A stretch of DNA of 64,000 nt from positions 14,542,485 to 14,606,484 of the forward strand of contig CM057823.1 in the NCBI GenBank assembly GCA_030068075.1. Reading direction: 5' to 3'. Numbering within the stretch: position 1 is the stretch's first letter; every line of letters begins with the position of its first letter. A model generated the notes under the pieces. The model saw only the letters and a program-made list of their open reading frames with translations, was not told the origin of the DNA and searched no databases. A program made the position numbers and the translations under genes. This document shows positions 23,060 to 32,566 of this stretch, one piece after another. This DNA comes from Paguma larvata (taxonomy: Eukaryota > Chordata > Mammalia > Carnivora > Viverridae).

Positions 23060-23530
23060 ATATTCTGCCCCAGAATATGTCACTTGAGCATAAGGATTCT
23101 TGTGAGCTGAAGGCGACTGAGAAGCAGATGCAGGAAAAGCTTGTATCTTGCCTAAAAGCAGGACGGAAATTTACAAAGGTATCCTTCTCCACCAAGCAGG
23201 GCAAAGGTTAATCCCTGGGGACAACTTTAGACCCTCAGTCAATGGGGAAGGCGCTGATTTAAATGCGCATGTCAATCCCACTGCCCCTGGCTGGTCTTTC
23301 TTCTGCCTTCAGCTAAAGACGCTGTATAAGCCACGCCTGTCAGCCACCGCTTTGAATGAATGACTCGCTTTCCTCTGGGTATCTCCTGTTTATACTTGAA
23401 CTATACGTGTTCATAACTTCTGTTTGTTTTTCTCTTGTCAATCTATCGTTTATTACAGAGGCCTCGGCCGAGAACGCAGGAGGAAACAGGGAAAATTATT
23501 TTTCCTCCCTTAACAAACAAACTCCTAGGA
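23060..23530 (+). mobile_element. Possible old LTR-like remnant, unclassified
   Basis: The order CTGTATAAGCCACGCCTGTC, CTCTTGTCAATCTATCGTTT, TTACAGAGGCCTCGGCCGAG, GGGAAAATTATTTTTCCTCC resembles an old mammalian LTR-type repeat. It is non-coding and the family is unassigned. Confidence 0.3.
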
Positions 23531-24164
23531 TAAAACTCCTCTAATTTTTTCCAGTTAATCTCGGGGCAAATTTTTATTTCATTGGTTCACATTAAACTTG
23601 TTTTTTTTTTTTTTTAAAAAAGGCTTATTTTAAAAAGCCAACGTAAAAAAAAAACCAAAGAATAAAAAATTTAATATGCTGTGCTAGAACAAAACCCAAA
23701 CTGCAAAGCATAAACTTCATCCTCTTAGTTTCGGAAATGTAAATTAAATGCCAATATAGTTGTACTCCAGAACCACAAAGACCACCAAACACTATTCTAT
23801 CTAGAGGAAGGGAAAACTTCCTCAAATTGTTCTTTACCATCTGAAGACCCACTATAGTTCGGGAACAAAGGAACATCACTTAGGATTCTGCTAGACTTCC
23901 CTCCAATCTGCTCTGAGAATTTTGAAAAGGACAGTAGCTTTTTAACTTATCAGAGGACCACGCTTTTGAAGACCGTCTTAATCGACAGTAGACAATACTT
24001 TATTTTTCCGCCTCGGTGAAGACAACAGAGACAGAAGCCTTCTTCAGTTATCTTGTGTTTAGGCACCCTGCACAGAGCCTTCGGGAAACATTTATTGGCT
24101 GAATAACGAAGCCATGACCAACTGCGATGCTTGTATTTCGACACACCGTACCTCCTTATATTTG
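23531..24164. other. Intergenic, no gene seen
   Basis: AT-rich with a T13-A6 stretch near 23601-23620. No supported exon. Confidence 0.35.
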
Positions 24165-24285
24165 CATGGCATTATTCCAAGGCATTTCACCATTTCGTAG
24201 GATGAAGTAGGTTAGGCAGGGAGTCGGGTTTTATTGTTCTGTATTACAGAAGAGGAAACAGAAACTCCTTTTTGCTACAGGAGTA
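24165..24285 (-). mobile_element. MIR-like SINE fragment
   Basis: ATTACAGAAGAGGAAACAGA core preceded by a diverged ATTTCACCATTT region, consistent with reversed MIR. Confidence 0.5.
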
Positions 24286-24399
24286 ATAAAATGTCAGGAA
24301 GAACATAAATGGTAGACTTTGGCTTCCTTGTCTTTTAATAAATACGTGGCTTTATTATAATAATAATCAGAACTGTAGTTCTTTGGGAAGACTTCGCAT

Positions 24400-24569
24400 T
24401 TTTTTAATGTTAATTTTTTTTGAGAGAGAGAGAGAGACAGAGAGACAGGGCACATGAGCAGGGAGAGGGGCAGAGAGAGAGGGAGAAAGAGAATCCCGAA
24501 TAGGCTCTGCGCCGTCAGTGCGCAAATCAAGAGTCAGAGGCCGAACAGACTGAGCCACCCGGGTACCCC
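24400..24569 (-). mobile_element. Felid SINE with deleted tRNA core
   Basis: Body jumps from GTCAGTGCGCA to AATCAAGAGTCAGAGGC, so the B-box segment is missing. Ends CCACCCGGGTACCCC. Confidence 0.88.
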
Positions 24570-24776
24570 AAGCCCTTGTAATTTTGATGGTATGCTGGGC
24601 TTTATGGTATGTGTTCTGTGTCACTGTAGACGTCACTATAGACTGTTTTCATTTTAGAAATACCATGTTTCACAAGGAGGGTTAATATTCCTGTGTCATT
24701 TATTTAAAGATTAGCAGTTAACTAAATTTGAAAACGAAATGAAATGAAAATATTTAAAAACGAAAAATATTTTTCA

Positions 24777-24969
24777 GAGGGGCGCCTATGTGGCTCAGTT
24801 AAGCATCGACTCTTGATTTTGGTTCAGGTCCTGATTCGAGCCCTGAGTGGGGCTCTGTGCTGACGGCACGGAGCCTGCTTGGGATTCTCTCTTTCCCTCT
24901 CTCTCCCTTTCTGCCCCTCCCCTGCTCTCACTCTCTCTCTCTCTCTCTCTCAAAATAAATTAAAAAAAT
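24777..24969 (+). mobile_element. Felid SINE with 15-bp target duplication
   Basis: Flanked by GAAAAATATTTTTCA at 24762-24776 and 24970-24984. Confidence 0.94.
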
Positions 24970-24984
24970 GAAAAATATTTTTCA

Positions 24985-26364
24985 AAACCGTGCAGACGGA
25001 AGCAAAGTCTTAAACCATCTGTCTCACTGTCACCGAATCCCATGAACAAACTTGCTGCATTTCAGGCCAGTAATGAAAACTCTACTGCCAGGCCTGCACG
25101 GTTTGGGCACACGCTGCCTCGAAGGGAGGGCGCAGAGCCGTAACCCTGATTGTCTCTCACCATCCAGGGTCTGCGGGAGCGCCGCCTTGGTCTACCTTTC
25201 ACAAAGATGCACCAGAGAGTGGCTCCCTGGTCATGGCTCACCTTCTGCAGTAGGCACAAAAGGGGTGAGGGGTGGGGGGCATCCTCTCTGCTCCCCATCC
25301 TCCCCCTTCCCTCCTCCAAGTGCCAAGTGTGCCGTAGTTAGCTCTGTTTGTCGTAACCACTCCACAGATGTTTTTCATTTCTCTTTCTCTGGAATAATTT
25401 GCCCTCTTTTTTTTTTTTTTTTCTGAAAGAGGATGTTTGCAACAGGATTGAGGCTGAGAATGATGAGGGGTGGGATGGCGGTTCAGGGACACTGCGACTT
25501 ACAGACCCCCAGGGCGAGTTCTAGAATTCTAGGTGGCATCGTGGCCAATCCTTTGGCCTTCAGTGAAAGAGTCCAGATCCTGCAGAATATCTTCGGCTGA
25601 AAGTACTTCCAACGGATGCTAAAAATACATTGCAGTTTATTTTCCTCAATAGGGAGCATATGTGTTCCTGCTTGACCTGGAAACACAAAGAGATCCAATG
25701 TTAAGTTGAATGCGGCCCGTTCCAAGATAAATTTGTTTTCTGTAGAGCAGGGGAAAGAAAAAACAACGGACATATTGGTACAATTTCGCCTTTGCTCTCT
25801 GGGGGAGTGAGTGTCTTGGACACATTTTTTTATGCTCTGTTGGTAGTTAAGTGACCACTCAGACTTCTTAGCCAATGCCGATAGACACTGGCTTGCATTC
25901 AAGTCAGATGGTGAGTCCGAAGACGAGTAAGAAAAGCTCAAGTTTTTTTTTTTTCCCTAAACAAAAGATGTCCGATTCTTTGTACTTAATCTTAGCTTGA
26001 TAATTTAGTTTTCTACCTTTTCCATTTTTTTCCCCTTAATGCTTCCCCGAAGACACAATCCGAAATGCCTTCCATAGTATTATGGACACTGGCATTAAAT
26101 CCTTTCTCTCCAAATAGACAAGTCAAACACAGCTTATCTACAAATGGCAGAGCAATTCTGTTTCCTGCTGTAACATTCAAGAACAGATGTTAAACCCATT
26201 TCTTGTAGTTTGGAGATAGTGTTTGTTTAGAGATTTCGGTCGTCCAATATGGCATTCCTCAATGCTGGAAGAGCAAAGTTCAATTTCTCCAGCTGGTACC
26301 ACTTCTCTATAGCTTAAAAAACACAGTCTGCTGGCAGTGAACAAGACCGTCTCCTCTCCCCAAG
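24985..26364. other. Intergenic, no gene seen
   Basis: Includes a T-run near 25408-25422. The 152-codon reverse frame at 25483-25941 shows no domain, and its length is within chance expectation for this window. Confidence 0.4.
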
Positions 26365-26575
26365 AAATAGCACAGTGATTAGAACACAGGCTCTGGAGTC
26401 TGGATTCTGCCACTCGAGAGCCCTGCCTTCATTTTTCTCCATCTGTATAATGAGGAGAAAAGAGGACGAGGCTCTTGTGAAGACCTGAGTGAAACCCGCA
26501 CGCGAAGCTTACAGCACAGCCTCGGAGCACGTAGACAACATTTAATACACGTTAGTGACTGCTATGAGTGATTAG
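26365..26575 (+). mobile_element. MIR SINE
   Basis: GCACAGTGATTAGAACACAG, CTCTGGAGTCTGGATTCTGC and a TTTTTCTCCATCTGTATAATG core in MIR order. Confidence 0.75.
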
Positions 26576-26671
26576 TCTTTGTTATCTTGGTTAGTCATGC
26601 TCAGTACCAAAGAGATGACATGACTTCCGAGATCCTCGGGGGCTAAACCGTCCTATGTCAATTCTTAAGGC

Positions 26672-26797
26672 TTTCTTTCTTCCTTTTTTAAAAGATTTTA
26701 TTTTTAAATAATCTCTACACCCAAGATGGGACTTGAACTTACAATCCTGAGATCAAGAGTCGCATGCTCCATCAACTGAGCCAGCCAGGCGCCCCCC
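26672..26797 (-). mobile_element. Short older carnivore SINE
   Basis: AAAGATTTTATTTTTAAATA tail, tRNA-like core and CCAGCCAGGCGCCCC end. CTTAAGGC flanks it at 26664-26671 and 26798-26805. Confidence 0.9.
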
Positions 26798-26805
26798 CTT
26801 AAGGC

Positions 26806-27517
26806 ATTATGTCTCATCTTCTTCACGACAAGCCTAAAACCTTGTTTCTCATTTTGTTCTTCCCTTGATATCCTGCATTTCTAACTCCAGCAAAACCAAA
26901 CCGAGAAGGGTATGGCTTGATTAAAATCATGGAGGTGAGATTTTCTCCTATTTACCTTTAGCCAGGTACAAAGGAGCATTGGGGTTGCTATTGTTTTTTT
27001 AAAGCAAAATATTAGCTGGACCTAAAATTAGAAGAAAGGAGAACGTGGGAAGCCCCTCCCTCTAGTCACGATAAAGGCGGCATATAGTCGGCCTCTCCAG
27101 ACTTTGAGGAGAGAAGTAAATTTTCTCACGAAAGGCTGTAACTCTAGGTTACCGAGACAGCCAGTTTCCACCTTCCAAAGCCAGTTCGAAGCTCAAGCCC
27201 ACGAATGTCCTGAAATCGGAACCGTTTTGAGAGTCCAAAGCAGCTGAAGCAAGTGAAGTGATGCATTTCTGGGAAGCTGAGCTTTCTGAACTCCTGAAAG
27301 GTAAGGAGAAAGCAAGAAAAAGGGCTCTTTTGAAAGACCAAGCGTGTTAGCTGACCATGCTAGCTTCCCAGGTTTTAGGCCCAGGATGTCTCGTAACCTG
27401 GGAACCTCCTCCGTCTTGGGCACGCCGGGACATTTGGTTATCCTGGAATAAAGACTTGATTAAGCGGTGGTGGGTAACATTAAAATTCAGTGGGAAAGGG
27501 TACTCACACGATTTTCC
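26806..27517. other. Intergenic, no gene seen
   Basis: Unique sequence without a recognisable element. Confidence 0.35.
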
Positions 27518-27530
27518 AAATTAAGCATTT

Positions 27531-27651
27531 TTTTAAAGATTTTTTTATTGTTTTTATTTTTAAGTATCTCTATGCCCAACGTGGGGCTTGAACTCATGAC
27601 CCTGACATGGAGATTCGAGTGCTCCTCCAACTGAGCCAGTCAGGTGCCCCC
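27531..27651 (-). mobile_element. Short older carnivore SINE with 13-bp target duplication
   Basis: Flanked by AAATTAAGCATTT at 27518-27530 and 27652-27664; ends CCAGTCAGGTGCCCC. Confidence 0.93.
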
Positions 27652-27669
27652 AAATTAAGCATTTAAAAA

Positions 27670-27696
27670 CATTTTGTTTGATGTGTATTCATTTTC

Positions 27697-27762
<66 letters not shown>

Positions 27763-27926
27763 AAATGGGGGAAGGGCAGAGAGAGAGGGAGACACAGAAT
27801 CCGAAGCAGGCTCCAGGCTCTGAGCTGTCAGCACAGAGCCCTACACGGGGCTCGAACCCGTGAACTGGGGGATCATGACTCAAGCCAAAGTTGGATGCTC
27901 AGCCAACTGAGCCACCCAGGCGCCCC
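27670..27926 (-). mobile_element. Felid SINE with expanded (GA)n
   Basis: Near-consensus reverse element whose GA-rich part carries a long (GA)n run at about 27699-27760. It abuts the preceding SINE. Confidence 0.94.
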
Positions 27927-29668
27927 AGCGTTTTTCATATCAATAGAGTAACATAAATAGGAATCGCGTAATGACTGACTATCTTCCTCAGAAGCTCTCC
28001 ATATCAAGGCAAGTCCTAGCCGGTTTGTCCGCGTACCTGTAGCGGTGGTTCATTTCCCAGCCTTATTCTACGGGCAAACTTGATTCCTACAAGGAAATAA
28101 GGAGCCTTTGTAAGGCGCTGTTTGGAAACCCAAAACTTAACGTGACACCAAATATCCTACGGGCTAAGGAGGGAGAAAGTTTCCGAATGGAAACTTTAAC
28201 CGTATTCACAAGGGGAAGCTAAGGGAGAAGGGTGAGCTCCCCTTTAGGGAGCAGTGCTGCCGGCTTGGGGTGAATGGAAGCCAGATTACCAGGCCCGAGG
28301 AGGGGACCAGAGGAGGGGAGCCTGACCACTGGCCCCAGACCACTTATGGAAGATGCGTGACGGGGAGACGAAGTAAAGCAAGGATAATCGCTAGCGGGTT
28401 AGCGAGGTCAAGAGAAAAATCCGGCAACGTGGAGGAAAGCGGACTAGGTCGAAGACAGAGCGAAAGACGTCAGAGATGAAGGCTTATTTGGAGCTCGCGG
28501 CTAGTCTTAACCGGGGTGAGAGCAGAGTACCCCTGCCACCCGGGCCACTCGCGCCATTACCGACAGCCACATCTTTCAAGGCCTCGCTGAAGACGCAGCC
28601 TCCTCCAGTGTGCTCTCCGTTCCCCGGGAACAACTGGTGACCCAGCAGAGGCTGTGCTCTGGGAGGAAGCCCTTGTCCGCAGAATGCCATCGTAGCCATC
28701 ATACGGCAGGTGCGAAAACGAAAACAGCTCAGAGTAAGCAAAATAGGGCGTTTTAAAAGATTCGCGAAGTTTATAGATTAGGTCCATGACATTAGATAAA
28801 CAGCCAAGGCAAGAAAACTTTGAATAATCGGAATCCCTCTTCTCTAAACTGAGGTGATCGCTTTTGGCCTTTAGGAAACCCCTAACATGCAGGGTCACCC
28901 CTAACTTTTGTAGAGCCTGGGGCGGGACAATAAACAGAGGCCCATATTCTATACGCCTCAATATCTAAATGTGCTATATTCAGCTAACAAATGGGGCACA
29001 GCCACGCCCCCTCTCATCCTAACCTGGGCTCCATCCAACATGGGGAGGGGACGGGCACACCCCGACGGCCATCCACAGCCTAGAGGCCAGAGGTGGACAC
29101 AGCAGCAACTCCTGAATGACTGTGAGGGACTGTCCCCCCCGCTTCCCCAGCTGTTCGCACCAGGAATTTAGGGTGCTTCATACCAAAAGTGTTCTAGAAG
29201 GTTAAAGGGGCATATCCATCTTCCTCACCGGCCCATCGGACACTTTTCCACGAGGGGGGTGGGTGCGGCAAGTTGGGTGCCCAGGGTGGGGTTTCTCTTG
29301 CCAGGATTTAAGAGCCATACCGGACACAATTTATTTTCCTGGAGTTTTAGTTTATCATTGCATTCTCCTCATTTGACTTCTTAGTTTTTAGCCTACTGCC
29401 TCTCGGAGAGCTCTCGAACTAGACATCACAAGGCTTCCGACAGGACTGACTGCAGTCACACAGAGCAGGGGGAGGGGCTCCGAAAGAAGGCTTCCGTGTG
29501 GTGGGTGTCGCAGGGAGGACTGAGAGGTCCCAAACAGGGCATTCTCCGGTCCTATCGGCTCTCTTATCAGATAAAGAAAATCACCGATTATCTTCTGACA
29601 AAGGAGAGCACCGTTTTCAAAGACATTTCAAATGGAAGTATAATTTTCTGACGGCTCCTAAAGGGAAC
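27927..29668. other. Intergenic; GC-elevated part at about 28230-28760
   Basis: 28.23-28.76 kb is richer in CpG than its flanks and holds open frames on both strands (69 and 134 codons) without recognisable domains. It might be a small regulatory element. No splice-flanked exon or RNA gene was identified. Confidence 0.3.
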
Positions 29669-29674
29669 AGTGTA

Positions 29675-29912
29675 GGGGCGCCTGGGCGGCTCAGTCAGTG
29701 AATCGGCCGACTTCCGCCCAGGTCATGATCTTAGGGTTCGTGAGTTCGAGCCCTGCGTTGGGCTCTCTGCTGACGCCTCGGAGCCTGGAGTCTGCTTTGG
29801 ATTTTGTGTCTCCCTCTCTCTCTGCCTCTCCCCCGATCTCACACCCCCCCACACACACACACCCCACACACACCCACACACTCAATCTCAAAAATAAATA
29901 AACATTGAAAAA
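29675..29912 (+). mobile_element. Felid SINE with CA-rich expansion
   Basis: Head GGGGCGCCTGGGCGGCTCAG. The CT-rich part has turned into a C/CA-rich tract at about 29841-29880. Flanked by AGTGTA. Confidence 0.93.
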
Positions 29913-30099
29913 AGTGTAAAGGGGACTAGTTCAGCACAGGTCATTTAGCTCTAATCCAAACCTCCTTAAGGACCTCAGGTCAGCCCTGGACAGTGGGGTA
30001 GGGAGCTCACGCCTTCTCCAATCTCCTTCCTGAGCCCGAGCTTCACGTGGGGTTGGAAGGAGCTAAAGGTGGAGAATTTAGGGTCTTAAGGACACCATG
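29913..30099. other. Intergenic, no gene seen
   Basis: Unique sequence between a SINE and a MIR; no gene-like signal. Confidence 0.3.
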
Positions 30100-30240
30100 A
30101 AGATGATGCACCAGGGGACTAACCCACATGGGTTGGTCGCACACCCTGGCTCTGCCCCTTACCTGGCTGGCGATTGAGAGGTCGCTTATTTAGAGCCTGT
30201 TTACTCTGCAGGAAAGAAAAGGTTAGTGGAGGTAATCTGG
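30100..30240 (+). mobile_element. MIR SINE fragment
   Basis: CCTGGCTCTGCCCCTTACCT followed by GCCTGTTTACTCTGCAGG in MIR order. Confidence 0.55.
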
Positions 30241-30667
30241 GGTGTTTCTCGGCTGGGAGGCCGGGGGAATCCCTGAGGATTTGATCTCCCAGGAAGTTTC
30301 TTCAGGACACAGCTCTCCCTGCTGGCTCCCCGCGTTTCCCCTGCGGTGTGGGAGAGGTCCCTGCGCCAGGAACATTCTCTGGTGACGGGATGCAGGACCA
30401 GTGGTTGATAACCATCCCTGGAGCAGATTTCCGGACGAAGATGCTCAGTAGCTCTCTTCGAAGAGACAAACTATCACTACTGAGATAACTGCACCAAATA
30501 TGGGTCCCCGAGGGACAGTGACCTCCTGTGAAGGGAGAGCAAATAGCGTGCCAAGTGGCGCATTTAACCAATCACATTCAGTCTTGTGTCTCTGAAAACT
30601 ATTCGCTCCATTATTAACCAATTCAGAGGCAGTGATGGAAGTGATATCCAGATACCTAATAGGGTTT
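30241..30667. other. Intergenic, no gene seen
   Basis: Unique sequence; a short reverse frame (89 codons) lacks features. Confidence 0.3.
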
Positions 30668-30685
30668 GAGGTTTTGGTAAATTCT

Positions 30686-30914
30686 TTTTTTTTTTAATGT
30701 TTATTTATTTTTTGAGAGAGAGAGAGAGAGAGAGGAGAAGAGACAGAGCCCTAGTGGGGGAGGGGTAGAGAGAGAGGGAGACACAGAATCTAAGCAGGCT
30801 CCAGGTTCCGAGCTGTCAGCCCAGAGCTCCATGCGGGGCTCCAACCCACAAGCTGTGAAATCATGAGCCGAATCCAAGTAGGAGGCTGAAGCCACTGAGC
30901 CACCCAGGCGCCCC
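30686..30914 (-). mobile_element. Felid SINE, last before the MFHAS1 promoter
   Basis: Flanked by an 18-bp duplication (GAGGTTTTGGTAAATTCT at 30668-30685; two mismatches in the copy at 30915-30932). Confidence 0.94.
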
Positions 30915-31224
30915 GAGGTTTGGATAAATTCTGAAGAAATGATTTACTTCGTGTAGATGTGATCCCAAGGAAACGTCCTCACAGGGGAAAAAATAAACCT
31001 TAAAATTGAGCCCTGGGCTGTGAATTTTGCCTGAAACGGCTGCCATTGTCTTGAACTACCAGTGAAAGTACCGTCCAATGGGGATAAGGGATTTGTTTCA
31101 CGGGGTCGTGGTGGGGATAAACGGGATACCCTACATGAAAAGCCCGTGCATTGCGTGCCCTCCCCCCATCCCCTCTCCTCCTCCCCAAGCCCGGCCAGGA
31201 GCCTGCTCAAGTCTTCCCCAGGGG

Positions 31225-31295
31225 GAACGTCTGTCTCAGTCTGGCACGAAATAGGGCCTCAATAAATATTTACCAAATGAATGAACGGTTGCCTG
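31225..31295 (+). mobile_element. MIR/L2-type 3' end trace
   Basis: CTCAATAAATATTTACCAAA followed by TGAATGAA, the common 3' end of old MIR/L2 repeats, just upstream of the CpG island. Confidence 0.45.
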
Positions 31296-31566
31296 CCTTA
31301 GATCTTCTTTTGTTTAGTCACACTCTCGTTCTAAGCTCCTACAAGGCAACCCAGGCCCCTGAATCCTGCCGGCTCCATCGCAGTGTGGATGCGGGGTCAG
31401 TGAAAGGGGAAGGGCGGTAAAGAAGGAGTAAGGGCGGCCCCCGGATCCGACCCAGGAGGGGAGAAAAAGGAATCCTCAGAGGCGCGGGGCCAACAAAGAG
31501 CCAGACGCAGGCGAACCCCACCGGGAAAACCCCCGAAGCCCGGATGGGCAGCCAGGACCGGCTCCC

Positions 31567-31584
31567 CGCGCGCGCGCGCGCGCG
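31567..31584. repeat. (CG)9 alternating purine-pyrimidine tract
   Basis: Eighteen bases of uninterrupted CG dinucleotide lie within the MFHAS1 CpG island, about 0.8 kb upstream of the ATG. Alternating CG is the strongest Z-DNA-forming sequence and is often length-variable. Confidence 0.95.
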
Positions 31585-31715
31585 TCCCGCCGAGCGCGGC
31601 CCCGGTGCCCGACCCGCACCCCGCAGCCGCCGGGCGCCTCCGGCCCCGCAGCCGCCGCTCGCCCAGCGGCTCCCGCCCCCGGGGCGGTGCCGGGAACACG
31701 CGGCGCCTCCGCCGG

Positions 31716-31723
31716 TCACGTGG
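31716..31723 (+). promoter_or_regulatory. E-box TCACGTGG in the MFHAS1 CpG island
   Basis: TCACGTGG contains the palindromic CACGTG core (31717-31722) bound by USF, MYC/MAX and MiT/TFE bHLH-ZIP factors. It sits about 650 bp upstream of the MFHAS1 ATG inside the CpG island. The match is exact; occupancy is inferred. Confidence 0.5.
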
Positions 31724-31880
31724 GGGCCGCTCCGCCGGGCGGCGCTGCCGCTTCCCGATCGCGCCCTCCCAGCGCCGGGGACGCGGCGCTCGCGCTCCCG
31801 CCCGAGCCCGGGGAAACGCGGAGACAAGGAGGCGCCGCCGCCCCCTCCCCCCGGCCGCGCCCCGGCCCTGCGCCCGCAAC

Positions 31881-31970
31881 ATGCCGGCCGCGGGGCCGAG
31901 CGCCGCCCTGCTCCAGGAGCTCGCGGAGGCGACGACGCTGCGGGCCGCGGGGCGGCGGCTGCGAGGGTAG
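31881..31970 (+). promoter_or_regulatory. Candidate upstream ORF 1 (29 codons) in the MFHAS1 leader
   Basis: The ATG at 31881 has A at -3 but C at +4. It opens 29 codons and ends at TAG 31968-31970, 400 nt before the MFHAS1 start. It is only relevant if transcription starts upstream of 31881. The peptide matches nothing I recognise. Confidence 0.35.
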
Positions 31971-32084
31971 CGGGGCGGGAGTCGGCACCGAGGCGCCGCG
32001 AGGCGGGCGGAGCGGGAGGAGGAGCAGCAAGGCATCGTCCGCGGCGCGGCGGGCGGGCGGCGGCCCTGCTGCCCCGGCGCGCCC

Positions 32085-32234
32085 ATGGCCCGGGCGCGAG
32101 GAGCATGCGAGCCGCGCTGCCCGCCGGCCGCCGCCGCCGCCGCCTCCCCCCGCGCCGCGCGCCCGGCGGCCCCCGGAGCTGCTCGCGTCGCCGCCGCCCC
32201 CCAGCTGCGGGCGCCCCGCCGCTGGCTGCGCTAG
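32085..32234 (+). promoter_or_regulatory. Candidate upstream ORF 2 (49 codons), same frame as MFHAS1
   Basis: The ATG at 32085 has G at +4 (context CCCATGG). It opens 49 codons rich in Ala, Pro and Arg and stops at TAG 32232-32234, which is also the in-frame stop defining the MFHAS1 start. It includes a run of six alanines. Translation is inferred, not shown. Confidence 0.4.
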
Positions 32235-32566
32235 GACCCTCAGCCGCCGGTCGCCGAGGGCTGGTGGGAAGGGAGGGGCGAGAGGGCCCGGGAGACTGGC
32301 GCCCGGCCGGGCGCAGCGCGGCATGTAGCTGCGGGCGCCGGCGCGAGGGTGTCGGCCCGGGGCCCCGCCATGGCCGGGAAGGACAGCGGGAACCTGAAGA
32401 CGGTGCGGCTGTGGCGGGACGCCGCCCTGCGCGCCAGGAAGCTGCGGAGCAACCTGCGCCAGCTCACCCTCAGCGCGGCCGGGGGCTGCCCGGGGGCCGG
32501 CGCCGAGCCGCTCGACTCCCCCGACGCCCCGCAGCTCGTGCTGCCGGCCAACATCGGGGACATTGA
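32105..32566 (+). promoter_or_regulatory. Candidate overlapping upstream ORF (153 codons) across the MFHAS1 start
   Basis: The ATG at 32105 opens a different frame that passes over the MFHAS1 ATG and stops at TGA 32564-32566, 197 nt inside the coding sequence. The same frame is open back to an ATG at 31544. High GC makes long stop-free frames likely by chance, so it is listed as a possible translational control element and not as a protein gene. Confidence 0.3.
32323..32328 (+). promoter_or_regulatory. Start-stop element ATGTAG 42 nt before the MFHAS1 ATG start
   Basis: An ATG followed immediately by TAG, with G at -3. Minimal start-stop elements are known to hold ribosomes and reduce downstream initiation in some mammalian leaders. 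It lies close to the MFHAS1 start, so it should be in any transcript with more than about 50 nt of leader. Confidence 0.5.

Larger units (their letters stand above)
31420..32369 (+). promoter_or_regulatory. MFHAS1: CpG-island promoter and 5' leader of MFHAS1
   Basis: An extremely GC- and CpG-rich block begins near 31.42 kb and runs into exon 1. It lacks SINEs and has no obvious TATA box, which is typical of a broad mammalian CpG-island promoter. Visible motifs include an E-box, GC boxes (for example GGGGCGG at 31972-31978) and an alternating CG tract. The transcription start cannot be placed from sequence alone. Transcription is assigned to the + strand because MFHAS1 begins at 32370. Confidence 0.85.

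Noticed and set aside
25483..25941. 152-codon minus-strand frame
   Set aside because: No domain, no splice or promoter context; a few frames this long are expected by chance in 64 kb read in six frames.
1..31000. Exons of neighbouring 8p23.1-type genes such as ERI1 or PPP1R3B
   Set aside because: No nuclease or phosphatase-regulatory domain translation is seen; the interval reads as intergenic repeats and unique non-coding DNA.
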